DNA from: an uncultured Bacteroidia bacterium
GTDB taxonomy: Bacteria; Bacteroidota; Bacteroidia; Bacteroidales; F082
Direction of reading: 5' to 3'
Assembly (NCBI GenBank): GCA_902769875.1
Contig: CACXQV010000025.1
Location: forward strand, 1 to 64,000
Length of the DNA stretch: 64,000 nt
How positions within the stretch are numbered: position 1 is the stretch's first letter; the number at the start of each line of letters is the position of its first letter. A program made the position numbers and the translations under genes. This document shows, one piece after another, positions 59,680-64,000 of this stretch. Below the pieces are notes generated by a model, which did no database searches, had not been told where the DNA came from, and saw only the letters and a list, made by a program, of their open reading frames with translations.

Positions 59680-59756
59680 AAAAATGCGCCAAACATTTTG
59701 ACGCATTTTTTCTCAAAATAATGTAAATGGTGATTAATATTAATCGCCGTTTACAT
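59680..59756. terminator. 3' module: palindrome plus terminator of the P5C dehydrogenase gene
   Basis: AAAATGCG/CGCATTTTT stem (59680-59711) preceded by a near-perfect palindrome ATGTAAATGGTGATTAAT facing ATTAATCGCCGTTTACAT (59721-59756). Confidence 0.85.
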
Positions 59757-59768
59757 TTCCGATTCGTG

Positions 59769-61400
59769 TCAGTCTTGTGCAAGGAACGGATACCCGTAGG
59801 CGGCAGCAGGAACGAAGGTGTTCTTGATGGCGCGGGGGCTGGTCCAGCGGATGAGGTTCCAGAGGCCGCCGGCCTTGTCGTTGGTGCCGCTGGCGCGGGC
59901 GCCGCCGAAGGGTTGCATGCCGACCACGGCTCCCGTGGGCTTGTCGTTCACGTAGTAGTTGCCGGCTGCGTGGCGCAGCTTGTCGTTGGCAATCTTCTGG
60001 GCCTTCAGGCAGTTGCCGAAGAAAGCGCCGGTGAGGGCGTAGGGCGAGCTTTGGTCGCAAACGTCGAGCATCTCCTCAAACTTGTTGTCGTCGTAGACGT
60101 AGATGGTGATGATGGGTCCGAAGATTTCTTCCACCATGCTCTCGTAGTTCGGCACCTTGGCGAGGATGACGGTGGGCTCCACAAAATAACCCACGCTCTT
60201 GTCGCAGTTGCCGCCGAAGACGATCTCAGCATCAGCGCTGGCCTTGGCGCGGTCGATGTAGCCCTTGCAGTTGTCGAACGAAGCCTCGTCGATGACGGCG
60301 TTCACATAGTTCGAGAAGTCTTTCACGTCACCCATCTTGATGGTGCTCATCATGTCGCCCACGCGGTTCTTCACGTCGTTCCACATCGAAGCAGGGATGT
60401 AGGCACGCGAGGCGGCACTGCACTTCTGGCCTTGGTATTCGAAGGCACCACGCACGATGGCCACTGCCACCTCTTGCGGGTCGGCGCTGTTGTGGACGAA
60501 GATGAAGTCTTTGCCGCCGGTTTCACCCACGAGACGAGGATAGGCCTTGTACATGTCGAGGTTCTGTCCGGTGGTCTTCCACAGGCTCTTGAAGGTGCCC
60601 GTGCTGCCGGTGAAGTGGATGGCGTTGAAGTTCTTGTCCTTCAGGGCCACGCCGCTGATCACGCTGCCCTTGCCGGGCAAGAAGTTGACCACGCCGGCGG
60701 GAAGTCCGGCTTCCATGAAGATGCGCATGTCGGTGTAGTTCGACAGCAGGGCGGTCGTCGAGGGCTTCCAGATGGTGGTGTTGCCCATCAAGGCGGGGGT
60801 CATGTTCAGGTTGGAGGCGATGGAGGTGAAGTTGAAAGGCGTGATGGCGAACACGAAGCCTTCCAACGGACGGTATTCGGTGCGGTTCAGCTGGTCGTTG
60901 GCCGAAGCGGGCTGCTCGGCGTAGAGCTTGCTGGCGTAGTAGTTGTTGTAGCGGAAGAAGTCGATGGTCTCGCAGGCGCTGTCGATTTCGGCTTGGAAGC
61001 AGTTCTTCGACTGGCCGAGCATGGTGGCGGCGTTGATGCGGGCGCGATACTTGGTGGCCAACATTTCGCCGATGCGAGCCATGATGGCGGCGCGCTCGTC
61101 CCAAGGCGTGTTCTCCCAGTCGTGCTTGGCGGCTTGGGCGGCGTCGATGGCCATGCGGACTTCCTTTTCGCCTACCTTGTGGTAGCGTGCGATGACGTGT
61201 TTGTGGTCGTGAGGCATCACCACTTCGCCCATGTCGCCTGTGCGGACTTCCTGGCCGTTGATGATGGCGGGGATTTCAACGATTTCGTTGGATTGTCTTT
61301 CGAGTTCCTTCTGAAGCTCGATTCTCTCAGGGCTGCCCGGACGATAGGCCTTTACCGGCTCGTTCTCAGGCTTCGCAAATGTAATCAGTGCGTTGTTCAT
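59769..61400 (-). CDS. pruA: L-glutamate gamma-semialdehyde dehydrogenase (P5C dehydrogenase)
   Basis: Oxidises P5C/glutamate semialdehyde to glutamate with NAD+, the second step of proline breakdown. 543 residues, typical of the stand-alone form. Seen: KAYRPGSPERIELQKELERQ, the NAD-binding region FTGSTGTFKSLWKTTGQNLD, catalytic-glutamate motif PRLVGETGGKDFIFVH, catalytic cysteine in GAFEYQGQKCSAASRAYIPA, and the C-terminal GAVVGMQPFGGARASGTNDK. The promoter is not obvious. Confidence 0.95.
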   Translation of the reverse strand: MNNALITFAKPENEPVKAYRPGSPERIELQKELERQSNEIVEIPAIINGQEVRTGDMGEVVMPHDHKHVIARYHKVGEKEVRMAIDAAQAAKHDWENTPWDERAAIMARIGEMLATKYRARINAATMLGQSKNCFQAEIDSACETIDFFRYNNYYASKLYAEQPASANDQLNRTEYRPLEGFVFAITPFNFTSIASNLNMTPALMGNTTIWKPSTTALLSNYTDMRIFMEAGLPAGVVNFLPGKGSVISGVALKDKNFNAIHFTGSTGTFKSLWKTTGQNLDMYKAYPRLVGETGGKDFIFVHNSADPQEVAVAIVRGAFEYQGQKCSAASRAYIPASMWNDVKNRVGDMMSTIKMGDVKDFSNYVNAVIDEASFDNCKGYIDRAKASADAEIVFGGNCDKSVGYFVEPTVILAKVPNYESMVEEIFGPIITIYVYDDNKFEEMLDVCDQSSPYALTGAFFGNCLKAQKIANDKLRHAAGNYYVNDKPTGAVVGMQPFGGARASGTNDKAGGLWNLIRWTSPRAIKNTFVPAAAYGYPFLAQD

Positions 61401-61454
61401 TTAATTGGTATTTAAGGATTTAAGATTTAAATATTTAAAATTCAATTATTTTTG

Positions 61455-61495
61455 GTCGCTTCGCGTCATTGCGAGGAGGAACGACGAAGCAATCT
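61455..61495. repeat. Dispersed CATTGCGAGGAGGAACGAC repeat
   Basis: TCGCTTCGCGTCATTGCGAG followed by GAGGAACGACGAAGCAATC, the same element as at 3205-3292. Confidence 0.6.
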
Positions 61496-61499
61496 ATGG

Positions 61500-62030
61500 T
61501 TATTTCTGTATAGCTGTTTCCAATAGTTCGACATAATCATGGTGAAGGATGACTTTCATCCAGCCGAGACGGCTTTTGTGGTTTTCGGTGAGTTTGAAGC
61601 CGATATATTTTGCTTCGTTCATCGGAAAAAACTCGTTGCCGCTTCTATAGAGGGTGACTTTAGTTTTCATGAAAGTGTCGTCATTGCCGAAACTGTCGTT
61701 GGCGTTGTTGGCCAATAGCGAGAATTTTTGGTCGATGATTTCGCCCAGTAGCGCCGTGTTTTCTTGGCAACAAAGCTCTGTGAGGATGCCACCTTCCATA
61801 ATTTCGCTCGTCGAATGGAACTGAACGTCACCTTGTCCGTCGTTGTTAAGATCGACATAATAGCCCCAAGAAAAATGGCCATATTGTACTACCAACGGAA
61901 TACCCTCGTAAGATGTTACGGTCATTCTTTTACTGTTGCCAAAAACGACTTTGGCTTGCGTAGAATCTTTCTTGCACGACGGCATGATGCAGATGGCCGC
62001 AAGTAAAACAAGAAACAATGTTTTTTTCAT
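61500..62030 (-). CDS. Lipoprotein of unknown function
   Basis: 176 residues. Signal with lipobox (MKKTLFLVLLAAICIMPSCK, cysteine 19). The body is a beta-rich region (GKRMTV-like start NSKRMTVTSYEGIPLVVQYG, YYVDLNNDGQGDVQFHS) with a repeated DLNNDG calcium-loop-like motif, and LTELCCQENTALLGE. No family recognised. Own short transcript likely. Confidence 0.78.
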   Translation of the reverse strand: MKKTLFLVLLAAICIMPSCKKDSTQAKVVFGNSKRMTVTSYEGIPLVVQYGHFSWGYYVDLNNDGQGDVQFHSTSEIMEGGILTELCCQENTALLGEIIDQKFSLLANNANDSFGNDDTFMKTKVTLYRSGNEFFPMNEAKYIGFKLTENHKSRLGWMKVILHHDYVELLETAIQK

Positions 62031-62094
62031 TTGGATGAGGTCTTAAAACGCGGTGCAAATATAATGTTTTGATTGTAACGAGGGAAAAACAAAT

Positions 62095-63177
62095 TTATTT
62101 TGATGACAAAATGTTTTGCTGGATCCATCTTTTGAAAAACGGGTCTTCAATCTCGTAGGTGTCCGTCTTGATGGCGTAGCCGTTTTTGGTCAGGCGTTTC
62201 AGCGAGCTGAACGAGGTGCTTGTGGACGTATTGCGCTGCATCATAGGGCTTTTGCCTTGTGCAAGGAGCATCATAGTGTTTCGGTCCGTCTTGTTGAGGT
62301 TGATCCAAAAACGTTCAAAATCAAGGTCGTGCATTTGAATCAGTTGTTCAATGGCTTGGTTCACCACATCGTTCCCAATCTTTTGATATTGAATGGCATC
62401 CCACACTTGGAAGGCTAATTGTTGCGTGTAATACGGATGGCAATGCGTCACTTGCAGAATCTCATGGCTGATGCTCTCACTTTGGGTGGTGATATTACTG
62501 AAACGCTCGTTCAAGAACTGGAAAAACTCGTCTTCGGGGATGCGTTTCAGTTGCATGGTGAGGCCGAAATGGTAAAAAGGCGACTTTTTGTCGTTGAAAA
62601 TCTCCTCCATCATCGACTCTTGGCTGCCCAAAAAGATGCAGTTTATCTTGTCCTGAAGTTGCAGAATACCTCTCAGTTTCTTGTCCAAACCTTTCTCTAT
62701 CTCCTTGATTTCCTGAAACTCATCGAAAATAAGGATGATGCGCTTCTTCTCGGTGCTGACCTCGTTGACCAATTGCAGCACATCTTCCAAAATCATGTCG
62801 TTGTTTTCCTTGCTGAACGGATTGAACGACACTTCAATGCTATCCGTCATCGGGTTGGTGCTGATGGTGGGCACAATCCTGAAATTGCGGAGCAGCACCT
62901 TCAGGTTTTTCATCGGATAGAGTTTCAGAACGGATTCCAAAATCCTGTTCGACAGGTCTTTGGTGCTGGTGATGCTCTGCATGTTGAGCATGATGTAAGG
63001 CCGTTTCAGTTGCTTGACGGCTTTCAAAACAAGGCTGCTTTTCCCGAAACGGCGCGGACTGATGAGCGCGAGATGGTTCTCGCTGCTCATCACACGGCAG
63101 ATGTATTGTAGTTCCTCTTGCCGATCGGTGAAAAACTCCTCCTCAACGACCGTTCCGAATTTAAATGGATTCTTCAT
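62095..63177 (-). CDS. AAA ATPase of the archaeal-type family, no nuclease domain
   Basis: 360 residues. Walker A SPRRFGKSSLVLKA (about 40), Walker B ILIFDEFQEIKE (about 150), LGSQESMMEEIF and a C-terminal winged-helix-like region (QLIQMHDLDFERFWINLNKT, ALDKTDR-like helix). No DUF4143 or E-x-K motif. The promoter is well formed (63207-63238). An array of GTTTCGTGGGTAAA inverted sites (63250-63345) lies just upstream. Confidence 0.85.
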   Translation of the reverse strand: MKNPFKFGTVVEEEFFTDRQEELQYICRVMSSENHLALISPRRFGKSSLVLKAVKQLKRPYIMLNMQSITSTKDLSNRILESVLKLYPMKNLKVLLRNFRIVPTISTNPMTDSIEVSFNPFSKENNDMILEDVLQLVNEVSTEKKRIILIFDEFQEIKEIEKGLDKKLRGILQLQDKINCIFLGSQESMMEEIFNDKKSPFYHFGLTMQLKRIPEDEFFQFLNERFSNITTQSESISHEILQVTHCHPYYTQQLAFQVWDAIQYQKIGNDVVNQAIEQLIQMHDLDFERFWINLNKTDRNTMMLLAQGKSPMMQRNTSTSTSFSSLKRLTKNGYAIKTDTYEIEDPFFKRWIQQNILSSK

Positions 63178-63206
63178 TGCGAAATTTTTCGTTGCGAAAT
63201 TTTTCG

Positions 63207-63238
63207 CAAAGATATAGGTTTATTTCCAAACCAGCAAA
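63207..63238 (-). promoter_or_regulatory. Promoter of the last ATPase
   Basis: -33 TTTG (63235-63238) and -7 TATCTTTG (63207-63214) with a 20-bp spacer on the minus strand, 30 nt before ATG 63177. Two TTGCGAAATTTTTCG repeats lie between promoter and start. Confidence 0.8.
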
Positions 63239-63249
63239 ACATTTTTGCA

Positions 63250-63345
63250 TTTTATTTACCCGTGAAATGGTAATTTCTATGTTTCGTGGGTAAATAGCGT
63301 TTTCTTATTTACCCACGAAACGGCATTTTAGGTGTTTCGTGGGTA
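63250..63345. promoter_or_regulatory. Iterated GTTTCGTGGGTAAAT sites
   Basis: Four sites in alternating orientation: TTTACCCGTGAAAT near 63254, GTTTCGTGGGTAAAT near 63281, ATTTACCCACGAAAC near 63306, GTTTCGTGGGTAA near 63331; adjacent copies form inverted pairs. Positioned upstream of the -33 box. Confidence 0.7.
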
Positions 63346-63367
63346 ATTTGATTGGTTTTTGGCAATA

Positions 63368-64000
63368 TTATCCCATCCTCTTGATGGCTTGCAACCGATG
63401 CGTATGTTCATTCCGCTCCTTGTTGAATATGCCCGTTTGGTCGAGGAAGTCGATGAGTACCTGCCCCGAGGCGTGGATGATGCGCTCGTCGCCTATGACG
63501 ATGCCGACATGGGAGATGTGGCCGTCCTCGTCGCCGAAGAAGGCCAAGTCGCCGACGCAGGTTTCTTGCAGGAAATACACCAATTCGCCGCAAGCCACCT
63601 GCTGCGAGGCATCGCGGGGGAGGAGCAAGCCACTCAGGCGGGCGCAAATTTGCACCAAGCCCGAACAGTCGATGCCGAAAGCCGTGCGGCCACCCCAAAG
63701 ATAAGGCGCACCGAGCAGTTTCTTGGCGTTTTCAACCATCAGTTCAGGCTGGAATCGTTGGGGCATTTCCGTTGCGTCAACATGCGGTTCGTAAAGCGGA
63801 GTGCCCAAGGTCAGAAAACGCCCGTCGACTGCCGCGACGGCTTTATTAATAAGGAATGGACGCTTCGCCTTCATGGTGTTGAATTCGTCCTCGCCGATTT
63901 CGCAGAACTGTTTCGCCTGAATCCAGCCTTCGTAAAAGCCGGTTCCTGAGCCTGTGGAAGGTCCGTTTTCCGTTAGGACCAACATCCATTCTTGTGTTCT
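63368..64000 (-). CDS. NlpC/P60 peptidase, N-terminus outside window
   Basis: At least 210 residues are seen; the frame stays open to the window edge, so the start lies outside. C40 peptidase features: LLGAPYLWGGRTAFGIDCSG (catalytic cysteine), HVGIVIGDERIIHA (catalytic histidine) and GELVYFLQETCVGDLAFFGD. Cuts peptidoglycan stem peptides. A short repeat translated as GPSTGSGTG (63943-63965) sits near residue 12 of the visible part. Confidence 0.9.
   Translation of the reverse strand, partial: RTQEWMLVLTENGPSTGSGTGFYEGWIQAKQFCEIGEDEFNTMKAKRPFLINKAVAAVDGRFLTLGTPLYEPHVDATEMPQRFQPELMVENAKKLLGAPYLWGGRTAFGIDCSGLVQICARLSGLLLPRDASQQVACGELVYFLQETCVGDLAFFGDEDGHISHVGIVIGDERIIHASGQVLIDFLDQTGIFNKERNEHTHRLQAIKRMG

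Noticed and set aside
59727-61415. 562-codon plus-strand frame
   Set aside because: It is antisense to the P5C dehydrogenase gene, whose product has all aldehyde dehydrogenase motifs; the plus-strand product is a composition-driven His/Val-rich shadow.
1-64000. Prophage or IS element
   Set aside because: No transposase, integrase or phage structural gene was recognised; the repeats are short and non-coding or inside genes.

Overview
The window looks like a chromosomal segment of an uncultured member of the Bacteroidales (phylum Bacteroidota). The signs are: promoters of the Bacteroidota type (TAnnTTTG at -7, sometimes with TTTG about 19-20 bp upstream); several giant secreted proteins ending in type IX secretion (T9SS) sorting domains; BspA-type leucine-rich repeats, GLUG-like and choice-of-anchor-J adhesin domains; many orphan AAA ATPases of the DUF4143/DUF234 kind; and housekeeping genes (clpC, ffh-folD, gcvT, purB, class II aldolase, P5C dehydrogenase) with Bacteroidota-like sequences. 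Gut or rumen origin is only a guess.

Layout. 1-4.3 kb: clpC (partial), ffh, folD. 4.3-4.9 kb: a MazEF-like module with a broken toxin. 5-9.3 kb: a secreted propeller-like protein, a 32-bp tandem repeat array, an ATPase/DUF4143 protein and a PorE-like OmpA protein. 9.3-15.1 kb: rhomboid protease, second ATPase, a repeat-dense intergenic region, gcvT, a secreted protein, a Fur-family regulator and an HD hydrolase. 15.1-34.5 kb: a T9SS cargo cluster, with three giant cargo genes alternating with two copies of a small protein carrying a PID-CTERM-like tail, then a three-gene operon including a Cthe_2159-like carbohydrate-binding protein. 34.6-41.5 kb: a co-oriented run of UvrA-like ABC protein, Fic, DEDDh exonuclease, XRE regulator, putative HigB-like toxin, WYL regulator and PD-(D/E)XK nuclease, which looks like a defence or stress island. 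41.8-53.8 kb: GH20 hexosaminidase, amidohydrolase, ABC exporter, four-helix-bundle protein, purB, DUF1016 remnant, aldolase, broken S41 peptidase, beta-barrel and a RelE/ParE module. 53.9-64 kb: a fourth giant T9SS gene with a frameshift before its sorting domain, two more ATPases, P5C dehydrogenase, a lipoprotein and an NlpC/P60 peptidase (partial).

The main theme is repeats. Short palindromes and AT-rich elements have entered coding sequences and are translated in frame (T9SS paralogs, GH20, UvrA-like). Three of the four orphan ATPases have a strong private set of iterated or palindromic sites upstream of the promoter; the fourth has only a small inverted repeat in its leader. Three unrelated genes end in the same 3' palindrome-plus-terminator module. 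No rRNA, tRNA or CRISPR array was recognised. All family calls are from reading the sequence; no searches were run.
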